NCBI RefSeq assembly: GCF_963677005.1
Contig: NZ_OY781616.1
Coordinates: 1,777,501 to 1,841,500 of the forward strand
Direction: 5' to 3'
Source of the DNA: Maridesulfovibrio sp.
Lineage (GTDB): Bacteria > Desulfobacterota > Desulfovibrionia > Desulfovibrionales > Desulfovibrionaceae
Length of the DNA: 64,000 nt
The notes under the pieces are model-generated. The model was given only the letters and a program-made list of their open reading frames with translations. It was not told the DNA's origin and made no database searches. Shown here piece by piece: positions 17,711 through 26,266 of the stretch. Numbering within the stretch: the first letter of the stretch is position 1; each line of letters begins with the position of its first letter. Position numbers and translations under genes: made by a program.

Positions 17711-18901
17711 ATGAAGACATTTGACATCATGATATGCGGTGCGGGGATAGTATCCCTTACCGTTGCCAGGGAACTCCTCTCCAGAGGACACAAAAACATT
17801 CTCATCATCGACAAGGAAGATGAAGTTGCTAAACACGCTTCCGGTCGTAACAGCGGCGTTCTGCATGCGGGCATTTACTATGCACCTGGCAGCCTGCGCG
17901 CTGTTTCATGTCTTTCCGGCAACTTCAGAATGAAAGAATACTGCAGAGAAAAAAATCTGCCTCTGCTGGAAACCGGAAAGGTGATCGTCGCACGTAACGA
18001 ATCCGAACTTACCACCCTTCACGAACTGCACAGTCGGGCAACAGCAAACGGAGCCAAGGTCGACATCATTGATGAGCAACAACTCGCAAAGATCGAACCC
18101 AATGCAAAAACAACAAATGAAGCTTTATTTTCACATTACACTGCTGTTGTAGACCCTAAAGCGGTAATGAAATCACTGTATCATGATCTCGAAACAAGCG
18201 GAAAAGTCACTTTTATGCTTGGTACAAAGTTCATTACTGCAAAACCCAACAATGTTATCGTCACTGACAAGGGAGAAATTAGCTGTGGGCTTTTCATCAA
18301 CGCCGCAGGCTCCTACAGCGACCAGGTGGCCCGTCCATTCGGGTTTGGAGAAGGCTACCAACTCATCCCATTCAAAGGCATCTACAAGAAGCTGAAAAAG
18401 GATAAAGCCCACACCATACGGGGCAGCATCTACCCTGTTCCGAATATCAAAAACCCATTTCTGGGCATCCATTTCACTCGCGGGGCATCGGGCGATGTGT
18501 ATCTCGGACCTACCGCCATTCCGGCATTCGGACGCGAGAATTACGGCATTCTTTCCGGCATGGACAAGGAAGCGTTCGACATCATGCTGCGCGACGCGAT
18601 CCTCTTTTTCCGCAACCCCAAATTCCGGACTCTGGCCTTTGAGGAACCGCGCAAATACTTCTTCAAATGCTTTTTCAACGATGCACGGGAACTGGTCAAA
18701 GAACTGAATCCCGAAGACATAGTCAACTCGCCCAAGGTCGGAATACGCCCGCAGCTGGTGGACCTGAAGCGCAACGAACTGGTCATGGATTTTCTGGTGG
18801 AAAGTGACAGCAAAAGCGTCCACGTGCTGAACGCCATATCACCGGCATTCACCAGTTCCATGTACTTTGCTGAAATGATTGTGGAGAAATACATACAGTA
18901 A
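17711..18901 (+). CDS. lhgO: L-2-hydroxyglutarate oxidase-like FAD oxidoreductase
   Basis: This 396-residue DAO-family flavoprotein has an N-terminal FAD Rossmann motif, IMICGAGIVSLTVARELL. The family motif HASGRNSGVLHAGIYY lies near residues 43-58, and GPTAIPAFGRENY comes later. These match LhgO/L-2-hydroxyglutarate dehydrogenases, which oxidise L-2-hydroxyglutarate to 2-oxoglutarate and pass electrons to the membrane quinone pool. The last Gly of the usual GxGxxG is Ser15 here, although the rest fits. AAAAGGGA precedes the ATG. It follows the addAB-like pair by 86 bp and may be separately transcribed. Other DAO-type dehydrogenases are less likely. Confidence 0.8.
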   Translation: MKTFDIMICGAGIVSLTVARELLSRGHKNILIIDKEDEVAKHASGRNSGVLHAGIYYAPGSLRAVSCLSGNFRMKEYCREKNLPLLETGKVIVARNESELTTLHELHSRATANGAKVDIIDEQQLAKIEPNAKTTNEALFSHYTAVVDPKAVMKSLYHDLETSGKVTFMLGTKFITAKPNNVIVTDKGEISCGLFINAAGSYSDQVARPFGFGEGYQLIPFKGIYKKLKKDKAHTIRGSIYPVPNIKNPFLGIHFTRGASGDVYLGPTAIPAFGRENYGILSGMDKEAFDIMLRDAILFFRNPKFRTLAFEEPRKYFFKCFFNDARELVKELNPEDIVNSPKVGIRPQLVDLKRNELVMDFLVESDSKSVHVLNAISPAFTSSMYFAEMIVEKYIQ

Positions 18902-19144
18902 AGAATGTATACCTAGTTGCATTGAAAAATCATCACGCAACATTGTCGCCACAGAGCTGTAACATTAAAAAAGACTTGACTTAAACTCCCATACAGGAAA
19001 AAACTTTCCTCGGACACAAAATCCGCTCTAAAGAAACAAAACCGGTGTTTGCATCAAAGGAGATCATCACCGTGCCATTGTTGGACTTTAGCATTGCTAC
19101 GGGGAGGAGCGGTTTTAAAATATACAGCACAGGAGAACTTAAGT

Positions 19145-20224
19145 ATGAATCTTCCTCAGCTCAAAATTGGCGACCTTGTTGCCAAAGTGCCCGTAATTCA
19201 GGGAGGCATGGGAGTCGGAATATCTCTTTCCGGTCTTGCTTCCGCTGTGGCCAAAGAGGGCGGCATAGGTGTTATTGCTGCAGCCATGATCGGACTTACC
19301 AGCAAAAACAGCTATAAAGACCAGGCCAAGGCGCACATAGAAACTCTTGCCGAAGAAATAAGAAAAGCCAAGGAAATGACTTCCGGCATTCTCGGAGTGA
19401 ACATCATGGTTGCTCTCTCCAACTTTGCCGACATGGTAAGCACCTCCGTCAAGGAAGGAGCCGATGTCATTTTCTCCGGAGCAGGACTGCCCCTGGACCT
19501 GCCCAAATACCTTACCGAAGGTGCAAAGACCAAGCTGGTCCCCATTGTCTCCTCCGGCAGGGCGGCAACAATTATCTGCAAAAAATGGATTTCGAAATTC
19601 GATTACATACCCGATGCTTTTGTCGTTGAAGGCCCCATGGCCGGCGGACATCTCGGTTTCAAACGCGAACAGATCGACGACCCGCTTTTCGCGCTTGAAA
19701 AAATTCTTCCCGAAGTCATCAAGGCTGTAAAGCCCTTTGAAGAACAGACCGGGAAGACCATACCTGTAATCGCCGCCGGCGGTGTGTACACAGGTGAAGA
19801 TATCTGCAAATACCTCCACATGGGGGCTGCAGGCGTACAGATGGGAACAAGATTCGTGGCCACGCACGAGTGTGATGCGGATGAAAAATTCAAGCAGGCT
19901 TATGTAACATCCACCAAGGAAGACATGGCCATTATCCAGAGCCCGGTGGGACTGCCCGGACGCGCGGTGAACAACGACTTCCTCAAAGCTGTAAGCAGCG
20001 GCCAGAAGTCCCCGTTCAAATGCCCGTTCCATTGCATCAAGAGCTGCAAAGTGGAGCAGAGCCCCTACTGCATTGCCTCGGCGCTCATCAACGCCCAGCG
20101 CGGTAAGCTCAAAAACGGATTCGCTTTTGCCGGTTCCAATGCCTGGAAGACAGAAAAAATCATCACCGTAAAACAGCTCTTCACCGACCTCAAAGCTGAA
20201 TTCGACAAGGCCTGTGCACGGTAA
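19145..20224 (+). CDS. Nitronate monooxygenase-like FMN enzyme
   Basis: This 359-residue TIM-barrel flavoprotein belongs to the 2-nitropropane dioxygenase/nitronate monooxygenase family. Visible landmarks are PVIQGGMGVGISLSGLASAV at the N terminus, the FMN phosphate-binding VIAAGGVYTGEDI, and AAGVQMGTRFVATHEC. In anaerobes such proteins are often broad NAD(P)H-dependent flavin oxidoreductases or enoyl reductases (FabK-like), so the name gives family, not reaction. A Cys-rich C-terminal stretch (KCPFHCIKSCKVEQSPYC) could bind a metal or cluster and is typical of one subfamily. The ATG at 19145 follows AGGAGA; the frame is open 96 bp further upstream without a better start. Confidence 0.82.
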   Translation: MNLPQLKIGDLVAKVPVIQGGMGVGISLSGLASAVAKEGGIGVIAAAMIGLTSKNSYKDQAKAHIETLAEEIRKAKEMTSGILGVNIMVALSNFADMVSTSVKEGADVIFSGAGLPLDLPKYLTEGAKTKLVPIVSSGRAATIICKKWISKFDYIPDAFVVEGPMAGGHLGFKREQIDDPLFALEKILPEVIKAVKPFEEQTGKTIPVIAAGGVYTGEDICKYLHMGAAGVQMGTRFVATHECDADEKFKQAYVTSTKEDMAIIQSPVGLPGRAVNNDFLKAVSSGQKSPFKCPFHCIKSCKVEQSPYCIASALINAQRGKLKNGFAFAGSNAWKTEKIITVKQLFTDLKAEFDKACAR

Positions 20225-20247
20225 TCAGGATTTAATATCGTAAAAGC

Positions 20248-20279
20248 AAAAAGGCGTTCCAGTGCGGAACGCCTTTTTT
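20248..20279. terminator. Rho-independent terminator after the nitronate monooxygenase-like gene
   Basis: The stem AAAAAGGCGTTCC / GGAACGCCTTTTT has a 5-nt loop and a T-run. It sits between convergent genes and can work in both directions. Confidence 0.92.
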
Positions 20280-20301
20280 ATTCCCTTCAGCAGTCCGGGA
20301 A

Positions 20302-20829
20302 CTATTTGTCGCTATTTTCCTCTGCCCCTTCAGCCGGGACAACTTCTTCCTTGGGCACCTTTTGGGGTGCAGCTTTTTTCGGAGCGGCTTTTTTGGGTGC
20401 GGGTTTCTTGCGCTTGGCGGTCATGATGGATTCAAGCTTTTCCGCGGCCCCCTGAGTATCTGAAGACTCACCGAGATAATGCATCTCGCCCTGAGGAGAA
20501 ATCCAGTGCCAGCCCTCCGGCTTTTTAAGCACCCTTGCACCCTTGGAATCCAGATATTCCTTATAGGAGTTTTTTTCGAGGCTCTCCTCTATCTGCAGAT
20601 TAAGTTTTCTGTTTTCCGCAATTATCTGGGTATGTCTGAAAATTTCAAAAGCGCTGTGCACCAGATCGAATGCAGGATCTTCTATTTCACACTTCTTGGC
20701 GGAAAGATCCTTCTCCAGCTGAGCCAGATCCTTTTTCAAGGTGCGGAGTTCAAAAAGAGCATCTTTTCTGGCCTCTTCGCTTTTGGCGTCAATGGCATTT
20801 GTAACTGCGGCCGCGGTCTGCTTTTTCAT
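20302..20829 (-). CDS. Unrecognised coiled-coil protein with a Lys/Ala/Pro tail
   Basis: I do not recognise this 175-residue protein. Residues about 15-100 are charged and heptad-like, suggesting a coiled coil (LRTLKKDLAQLEKDLSAKK). A short aromatic segment follows (PEGWHWISPQGEMHYLG). Residues 138-155 are a low-complexity PKKAAPKKAAP-type basic stretch, and the last 20 residues are acidic. No signal peptide is seen, so it is probably cytoplasmic. The basic repeat resembles histone-H1-like tails that touch nucleic acid, which is only suggestive. It is the last gene of a minus-strand run, 45 bp after the XerC-like gene. Confidence 0.7.
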   Translation of the reverse strand: MKKQTAAAVTNAIDAKSEEARKDALFELRTLKKDLAQLEKDLSAKKCEIEDPAFDLVHSAFEIFRHTQIIAENRKLNLQIEESLEKNSYKEYLDSKGARVLKKPEGWHWISPQGEMHYLGESSDTQGAAEKLESIMTAKRKKPAPKKAAPKKAAPQKVPKEEVVPAEGAEENSDK

Positions 20830-20874
20830 GAAACTTCCTCCGGTGTTGCTTGGTTAATGGATGTACTTTCCGTA

Positions 20875-21852
20875 TCAGAGCTTTAAAAAACTGTCCTCGT
20901 CATCTTCCTTAGGCGAGTCCGGCGACTGATTGCCGGACAACGGGTGAGCCCGGTCATATACGTTCATTATCTGCTGCAGGTTCAGATGAGTATACCTTTG
21001 TGTTGTGCTCAAATGCTCGTGTCCGAGCAGTTCCTGAACCGCCCGCATATCCGCACCGGACTGCAGCATATGGGAAGCAAAGCTGTGCCGAAGCATATGC
21101 GGATGCACTCCGCCGAAAACTCCGGCCTGCTCGGCCATGCGGGCCAGTATGCGGTTGACCTGCCTGCGATTGATGCGCCCTCCCCGGTTCCCCAGAAACA
21201 AAGCCTGTTCGCCGAGGGACGGCCCCAGTTCGGACCTGACCGCCAGATATGAATCAATGGCCTTGCGGGCTGTATCGCTCAGGGGGGAAAGACGTTCCTT
21301 GCTCCCTTTCCCGAAAACCCGCACAACTCCGCTTGAAGTATCCGCATCAAACATATTCAGCGCAATCGCCTCGCTGACCCTGAGCCCGGACCCGTACAAA
21401 AGTTCGACAAGTGCAAGATCTCTCTTTTCTTCCGGCCCGTCACCAACCTGCGAATCCATAATGCTGACCGCCTGATCTACATTAAGCGCACGCGGCTGTC
21501 TGATCTCCTGCTTGGGGTTGCGGATTCCGACCATGGGGTCCGCCGGTATAAAGCGGTGCCTGGTCATATACTTGAAAAAAGACCGGAGCGAGGAAAGTTT
21601 TCGGGACAAGGTTGATTTTGCCAGACGCTGGCCGTGCAGGCGGGAAAGCCAGGCCCGAATAAGATCCGGCTTGATGTCTTCCGGGCGCCCTAGCGTTTTT
21701 CTGCGTTCCTGCAGAAATTCCTCAAACTGTGCCAGATCCTTTTCATATGAGCGCAGAGTGGCTGCGGATGACCTTTTTTCAGCATCCATATATGTCATGA
21801 AGACATTCACCGGCTCAGGAAGCGGATCAGTTTTTGCGGCGGTCGAGGACAT
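20875..21852 (-). CDS. xerC: XerC-like tyrosine recombinase
   Basis: This 325-residue enzyme has an N-terminal SAM-like core-binding domain (residues about 14-95) and a catalytic domain with all signature residues: R158 (GSGLRVSE), K182 (GKGSKER), H252-x-x-R255 (HMLRH), H278 (LGH) and Y287 nucleophile (RYTHL). Length and motifs fit XerC/XerD, which resolve chromosome dimers at dif near the division site; no dif site was recognised here. The last 25 residues are an acidic extension. Its 5' end overlaps the GGDEF gene by 26 bp, showing co-transcription. XerD cannot be excluded. Confidence 0.88.
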   Translation of the reverse strand: MSSTAAKTDPLPEPVNVFMTYMDAEKRSSAATLRSYEKDLAQFEEFLQERRKTLGRPEDIKPDLIRAWLSRLHGQRLAKSTLSRKLSSLRSFFKYMTRHRFIPADPMVGIRNPKQEIRQPRALNVDQAVSIMDSQVGDGPEEKRDLALVELLYGSGLRVSEAIALNMFDADTSSGVVRVFGKGSKERLSPLSDTARKAIDSYLAVRSELGPSLGEQALFLGNRGGRINRRQVNRILARMAEQAGVFGGVHPHMLRHSFASHMLQSGADMRAVQELLGHEHLSTTQRYTHLNLQQIMNVYDRAHPLSGNQSPDSPKEDDEDSFLKL

Positions 21853-22792
21853 AACTGCTTTTCGGATTTTCCTTTGCTTTTTTCTTCAGGCCCATGGCTA
21901 TGGCGGACGCTTCTCCATAATGTTTCAGCGCCCCGTTTATATTGAAAACCACGGCTATGGATATGGCCATGAGCGGAAACGTCTGGATATTACCCTGTCT
22001 GTCTGTGGAGACAATGGACTTACGCTTGCGATCTTCCATGTCATAAAAATTAGGCACAATGCCGTCAAATGAAAATATGATTCTCTGGCAAACCTCTTCG
22101 ATAATGTCCGGCGAGGTTATCACAACAAAATCATCACCGCCGACATGGCCCACAAAGGTATGCTCCCCGGCAAAGCTCTTGACCGTGTTTACGATTATGC
22201 GGGCGCTCATCATGAGCACCTCGTCGCCACGGGAAAAACCGTATTTGTCGTTAAAGGACTTGAAATAATCCAGATCGCAGTACGCCAGGGCGAAATCCTG
22301 CTTGCGGTCGATAAGGGTCTGTATGCGCTGGATTATGGAAGTGTTGCCGGGCAGTTTGGAAAGGGGGTTGGCGTCCAGAGCACGCATGGCACGGCAGAGG
22401 GTCAGATTCACCCTCTCTCTGATGACAGGGGCATAAAAAGGACGCAGCAGAAAATCATCCACCTCGACCTCATCCCAGTTCCAGGGAGTTTCAATGTCAG
22501 CATCGTCAAGGCAGACGATTACCGGCAACTGCCGATAAACGTTCTCGCTCTTGACCAGACGGGCAAGCTCGACAGCAGGAACGTCCTCCAGACGGTTGTC
22601 GACAATAAGGAGGTCCGGTGGATCGTTGAATAGCTGCTCGACCGCGCCCTTGGCCTGAGAATAACATGTAAACTCAAGCACTTCTGCAGGCCATATTTTG
22701 AGGATGATATCTTTGAGTTTCTCGTCCGGAGAAACAAGGATGGCCCGTTGTCCGGGTAATCCCAACAGGCCGTGATTCTTATTATTGTCCAT
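21827..22792 (-). CDS. GGDEF-domain protein with degenerate receiver domain
   Basis: This 321-residue cytoplasmic protein looks like a divergent response-regulator diguanylate cyclase. Residues about 15-130 resemble a receiver: the phosphoacceptor-position Asp65 is present in LLIVDNRLED. The usual acidic DD pair is replaced by SPDE and the conserved Lys by Arg117 (LLRPFY). Residues about 140-315 are a GGDEF fold whose active-site motif reads GGDDF (218-222), with DLDYFKSFND upstream. GGDDF is less usual than GGDEF, so c-di-GMP synthesis is plausible but not certain. It lies between the HDOD gene and xerC in a minus-strand run. Confidence 0.82.
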   Translation of the reverse strand: MDNNKNHGLLGLPGQRAILVSPDEKLKDIILKIWPAEVLEFTCYSQAKGAVEQLFNDPPDLLIVDNRLEDVPAVELARLVKSENVYRQLPVIVCLDDADIETPWNWDEVEVDDFLLRPFYAPVIRERVNLTLCRAMRALDANPLSKLPGNTSIIQRIQTLIDRKQDFALAYCDLDYFKSFNDKYGFSRGDEVLMMSARIIVNTVKSFAGEHTFVGHVGGDDFVVITSPDIIEEVCQRIIFSFDGIVPNFYDMEDRKRKSIVSTDRQGNIQTFPLMAISIAVVFNINGALKHYGEASAIAMGLKKKAKENPKSSYVLDRRKN

Positions 22793-22893
22793 GGGCTACG
22801 CTTATCACCACTCAATAACAACGTCAAAGCCCGCAACGGACTCCGAGCGTGGCCGGGACAAACTGTTTCAAAAAAATAATTGGTATGAACCGA

Positions 22894-23730
22894 CTAGAAA
22901 GAAAATCCGGAAATTTCAACAAACTGATCGGAAAGCTCATCCATTACCGGTTCCAGATCTTTCATCTTGAGCTTGAGAATCTTCATTGCAGCAGGCTTGA
23001 AATAGGAGATCTGATCGTCTCCGCCGTTTCCGTATTCAAAGAGGCGAACCATGAAATCGGCCACATGAACAACGGCGGCAGTCTGCTGATAAAACTGTGC
23101 ACGGTCCGGATGATGATGGTAGGTCATTGCCTCACGCACGTTCGGGGGCAGATTCCAATGACGGGCCAGCCATGAGTTGATCCGGTCATGCCCGAACCCG
23201 AGAATAAGGCGCTCCGCCTCATAATAGGTCAGGTCCTTTTCCTTCACGGTCATTCCCACGGCGGCATTCAGTTCCGGCAACTGCACTGCGGTAACGACCT
23301 TGCCGAGATCATGCAGAAGTCCGGCCACCGTAAATTCTTCCGGGTCTTCAAAACCGGCAGCCTTGGCAATGGCACCGCTAGCTATTGCGCATCCCAGACT
23401 GTGCTCCCAAAGACCGGACATGGCCTGCTGGATCATATCGAACACGGACGTAGAGATGATTATACCCCGGATGACATTCAGCCCGAGCAGAACGAGAGCA
23501 TGCTGAATTGTGGTAATCCGGCCCGGAAAACCGTAAATCGGCGAATTGACCATTTTCAGGACCTTTGCGGAAAGAACCTGATCCTGTGCGATGACTTTGG
23601 CGACCTGCTCCGTAGAGGAGTTCGGGTCGTCCACAAGCTTGCTTACTTCATCAAGAACGGAAGGAAGGGTCGGAAGGTCGGAAGTGGACAGAATCTGTCC
23701 TTTGACGCTTGTTTTAAGATCCTCACCCAT
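22894..23730 (-). CDS. HDOD-domain signalling protein
   Basis: This 278-residue protein has one HDOD domain (residues about 12-215): LPTLPSVLDEVSKLVDDPNSS, MVNSPIYGFPGRITTIQHAL and the HD-like LLHDLGKVV. HDOD proteins are regulatory relatives of HD phosphohydrolases, often linked to c-di-GMP, stress or chemotaxis control; many lack catalysis. No receiver or other fused domain is present. It starts 2 bp after the stop of the upstream small protein gene, with GGAGGAGAGG as ribosome-binding site, so translation is likely coupled. The partner is not known. Confidence 0.88.
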   Translation of the reverse strand: MGEDLKTSVKGQILSTSDLPTLPSVLDEVSKLVDDPNSSTEQVAKVIAQDQVLSAKVLKMVNSPIYGFPGRITTIQHALVLLGLNVIRGIIISTSVFDMIQQAMSGLWEHSLGCAIASGAIAKAAGFEDPEEFTVAGLLHDLGKVVTAVQLPELNAAVGMTVKEKDLTYYEAERLILGFGHDRINSWLARHWNLPPNVREAMTYHHHPDRAQFYQQTAAVVHVADFMVRLFEYGNGGDDQISYFKPAAMKILKLKMKDLEPVMDELSDQFVEISGFSF

Positions 23731-23732
23731 AC

Positions 23733-24140
23733 CTATGCCTCTCCTCCGTTTTCAGCGGCTTCGGCTTCTGCGGCCTCGGCTGCGGCCTGTTCCTGGGCCA
23801 GCCTTTCGGCTTCCTCTTCAGCTTTCTGGGCAGCGGCCTTGAGGTTGAAATATTCCCGGAAAAAACCTTTTACCCGAAACATCCATTTGTCCCGCGAGTA
23901 GCGGCGGAAAAGATAGTCCAGCCGCTCGGACTTCTGTGCCCACGAGGAGTTTCCGGCATCCCCCATATCAACGGGATTGCCCTGGACCACAATCCGCTCC
24001 ACGTTCATTGATTGCAGCTTGTTTATAATCCCTTCGGTGAGTTCAAGCCCTTCCGCCAGAACGACCATGCCGTTCTCACGGGTTACAGGCTTGGCAAGTT
24101 TCATCCCCGGTGCCGCCAGGTTGACTGGAATTTTCTGCAT
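23733..24140 (-). CDS. Small protein with an HD-GYP N-terminal-like domain
   Basis: This 135-residue protein has residues 1 to about 55 (PVNLAAPGMKLAKPVTRENGMVVLAEGLELTEGIINKL) that resemble the short beta-rich region often found at the N terminus of HD-GYP and related c-di-GMP proteins. Residues 95-135 form an Ala/Glu-rich helix that could be a coiled coil. The catalytic HD-GYP domain is absent. It is directly upstream of, and almost touching, the HDOD gene, so the two may act as separate chains of one regulator. This pairing is inference. Confidence 0.65.
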   Translation of the reverse strand: MQKIPVNLAAPGMKLAKPVTRENGMVVLAEGLELTEGIINKLQSMNVERIVVQGNPVDMGDAGNSSWAQKSERLDYLFRRYSRDKWMFRVKGFFREYFNLKAAAQKAEEEAERLAQEQAAAEAAEAEAAENGGEA

Positions 24141-24183
24141 CAGTTGAACATCTCCTCGTACAAATCAAAAATGCCGCAATAAA

Positions 24184-25419
24184 TCAGCAACGCATGAGAT
24201 CATAATACATGCCGGGAAAGCGCACAACTATTCCCTTTACTTCCAGACCGACCAGCGTTGCACTCACAAGAGATGCCGCGCAACCTGTTTTCTGCGCTAT
24301 CTCGTCCGCATGAAGCTTTCCCTCATGTTTCAGGATCGCCGCTATATCTGACTCCGGCGGTACAAGTCCGGAAATATCAACGGTCATTTCAACCGCAGCC
24401 GATGAACAATGTACATTATTTTCAGCTACAAGAGGCAGTTCCGCTCTACCGCGCCGGAGTTGGACTTTTGCCGTTGCAGGCTGCGTTGCCGAATGCAGGT
24501 CAAGAGCATGCCCGATGTTCAGCAGCACATCGTCCGCCGTTTCCACAAGGGCGGCCCCCTCCTTCAGCAGTCTCAGGCACCCCGCAAAACAGCTGTCTCC
24601 GGAAGGTCCGGGCATGGCCATAACCTCGCGCCCCTGCTCACCTGCAAGCCGGGCGGTAATGAGACTTCCGCTTGCTGCATCGGCTTCCACCACCAGAACT
24701 CCTGTGGAAAGACCGCTTATTATACGATTTCGGTAAGGGAAATTATTTGAATAAGGTTTTGTTCCCGGTGTGAACTCGGAAAGAAGCAGGCCACCGGCTA
24801 TCATCTCCTTACGCAGGTTTCCGCTGCCTTTGGGGTAGTCCTCCACGTCCAGACCGGTACCGAGAACTGCTATGGTTGACCCTACTTCCGAGAGAGCAGC
24901 TCTATGGGCACAGCTGTCTATACCTCGGGCAAATCCGGAAACAACCGTTATCCCCTTGCGGGAAAGATCCCCGGAAATGCGACTCGCGTATTCCTGCCCC
25001 AACCGGCAGCTCTTGCGAGAACCGACTACGCCCACAGCCGGATTGGCAAGCAGTCCCGAGTCTCCCAGATAATAGAGGCAGGCAGGCGGGTCGGCTATTT
25101 CCTTCAGCTTTCGAGGAAAAAGAGGATGACTCCAAGGCAGAATTCCCAACCTCAACCTCACAGCTTCCCGGTATTCACTCTCGGCCTTAGGGCGCCACTG
25201 TTCAGACGCGGCGTTCTGCGAACAGGCGTCGGAGGCAAGCTTAAGAACAGGCCAGTTCCGGCAGTCTTTCAGCGCTTCGTATGCCCCTGTATAATGATTG
25301 AGTATCCGCCCCCAGGCACAAGGGCCCAGTCCGGGAGTATGCCGCAAAGCCAGGCAGGCAAAATACTCTTCCCTCAAAAAGTCGAAAGACACGGCTTCCC
25401 GGCTATTTTTCGATTTCAC
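24184..25419 (-). CDS. dprA: DNA-processing protein DprA
   Basis: This 411-residue protein has the DprA Rossmann-like core at about residues 115-320, with GVVGSRK, VVSGFARGIDSCAHRAAL, TIAVLGTGLDVEDYPKGS, LLSEFTPGTKPYSNNFPYRNRIISGLS and ASGSLITARLAGEQGREVMAMPG. A C-terminal winged-helix-like region (about 345-405) completes the usual layout. DprA binds incoming single-stranded DNA and loads RecA during transformation. No other competence gene is in this window. The start is GTG at 25419, overlapping the end of the cpoB-like gene by 17 bp, so the two genes are translationally linked. Confidence 0.92.
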   Translation of the reverse strand: MKSKNSREAVSFDFLREEYFACLALRHTPGLGPCAWGRILNHYTGAYEALKDCRNWPVLKLASDACSQNAASEQWRPKAESEYREAVRLRLGILPWSHPLFPRKLKEIADPPACLYYLGDSGLLANPAVGVVGSRKSCRLGQEYASRISGDLSRKGITVVSGFARGIDSCAHRAALSEVGSTIAVLGTGLDVEDYPKGSGNLRKEMIAGGLLLSEFTPGTKPYSNNFPYRNRIISGLSTGVLVVEADAASGSLITARLAGEQGREVMAMPGPSGDSCFAGCLRLLKEGAALVETADDVLLNIGHALDLHSATQPATAKVQLRRGRAELPLVAENNVHCSSAAVEMTVDISGLVPPESDIAAILKHEGKLHADEIAQKTGCAASLVSATLVGLEVKGIVVRFPGMYYDLMRC

Positions 25420-26266
25420 GAAGCCGCTTGCGGCCTATCCCGGCCGGTGCCGATTTCGGATAATCATCGATAAGGGTTTTGAGGTAGAAGACTGCGTTTT
25501 CCCTGTCACCGAGCTTGTCATAAGCAAGACCGATCTTGAGCATTGAATCCGGAACCTTCCCGGCCTTGGGATAACGTCTGCTGACTTCCTTGAACTTGAG
25601 GATGGACTGAGCAAAGTTCTTTTCCGAGTAATAGGTCTCGCCGATCCAGTAAAGGGCATTGGGTGCCAGAGCCGCTTTGGGATTTTCACCAAGGTACCGG
25701 GTAAGGAGCTCTCTGGCCTTCAGAGGCTGATCATTCATGACCAGACGGACGCCTTCCTGATAGAGGGCGTCACCGCTCAGACCAGCCCCCTTTGCGGGTG
25801 CGGAAGCTGCTGCGGCCGAAACCTGTCCGGAACCGTTCTGTTCACCGGGAACGTTCATCCACGGTTTTTCCTCACCGCTCTGGGCGCCTCCCATTACAAC
25901 GTCCTCGGCTGGTGCAGCCGAAACGGCAACAGCCGGTGCCGCGACGTCCTTAACATCCTCTTCGGACTGCATGCTCAGAATCTTCTGCTGATTTTCCTTG
26001 AGTTCGGCAAGGGAGCTGTCGATCTCCTGCATGCGCTGCTGCAGTTTTTCCATCTGAGCAGTAGTTTCATTGTGATTGCGTTCTATCTGATCATTCTGCT
26101 CGCGCAACCCTTCCTTGAAATTGAGGAAGTTCTCTTCAAGGCTTTTCAAACGCCATTCTTCACTTCCGCCCCAGGCCGGTTTATCCGGTTCGGTATTTTT
26201 AGTGCCGAAGCAGCCTACCAAAACAAAAGCCAGCAGAAGGACCGGCAGGATACGTATATATTTCAT
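25403..26266 (-). CDS. Tol-Pal-associated lipoprotein, YbgF/CpoB-like
   Basis: This 287-residue protein starts with a lipoprotein signal (LVGC, Cys near 19). A coiled-coil segment follows (about 38-105, EEWRLKSLEENFLNFKEGL), then a low-complexity Ala/Pro linker, then three TPR repeats (about 165-285: DALYQEGVRLVMND, NALYWIGETYYSEKNFAQS, SMLKIGLAYDKLGDRENA). This matches CpoB/YbgF, which couples Tol-Pal and cell-wall synthesis during envelope constriction. CpoB in enterobacteria is a soluble periplasmic protein; the lipidation motif here is a family variant. Other tol-pal genes are not adjacent. Confidence 0.82.
   Translation of the reverse strand: MKYIRILPVLLLAFVLVGCFGTKNTEPDKPAWGGSEEWRLKSLEENFLNFKEGLREQNDQIERNHNETTAQMEKLQQRMQEIDSSLAELKENQQKILSMQSEEDVKDVAAPAVAVSAAPAEDVVMGGAQSGEEKPWMNVPGEQNGSGQVSAAAASAPAKGAGLSGDALYQEGVRLVMNDQPLKARELLTRYLGENPKAALAPNALYWIGETYYSEKNFAQSILKFKEVSRRYPKAGKVPDSMLKIGLAYDKLGDRENAVFYLKTLIDDYPKSAPAGIGRKRLREIEK

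Noticed and set aside
18902-19144. Riboswitch upstream of the nitronate monooxygenase-like gene
   Set aside because: The leader is 243 bp, but I found no FMN or other aptamer core; only a TTGACT-like box at 18976 without a good -10 partner.
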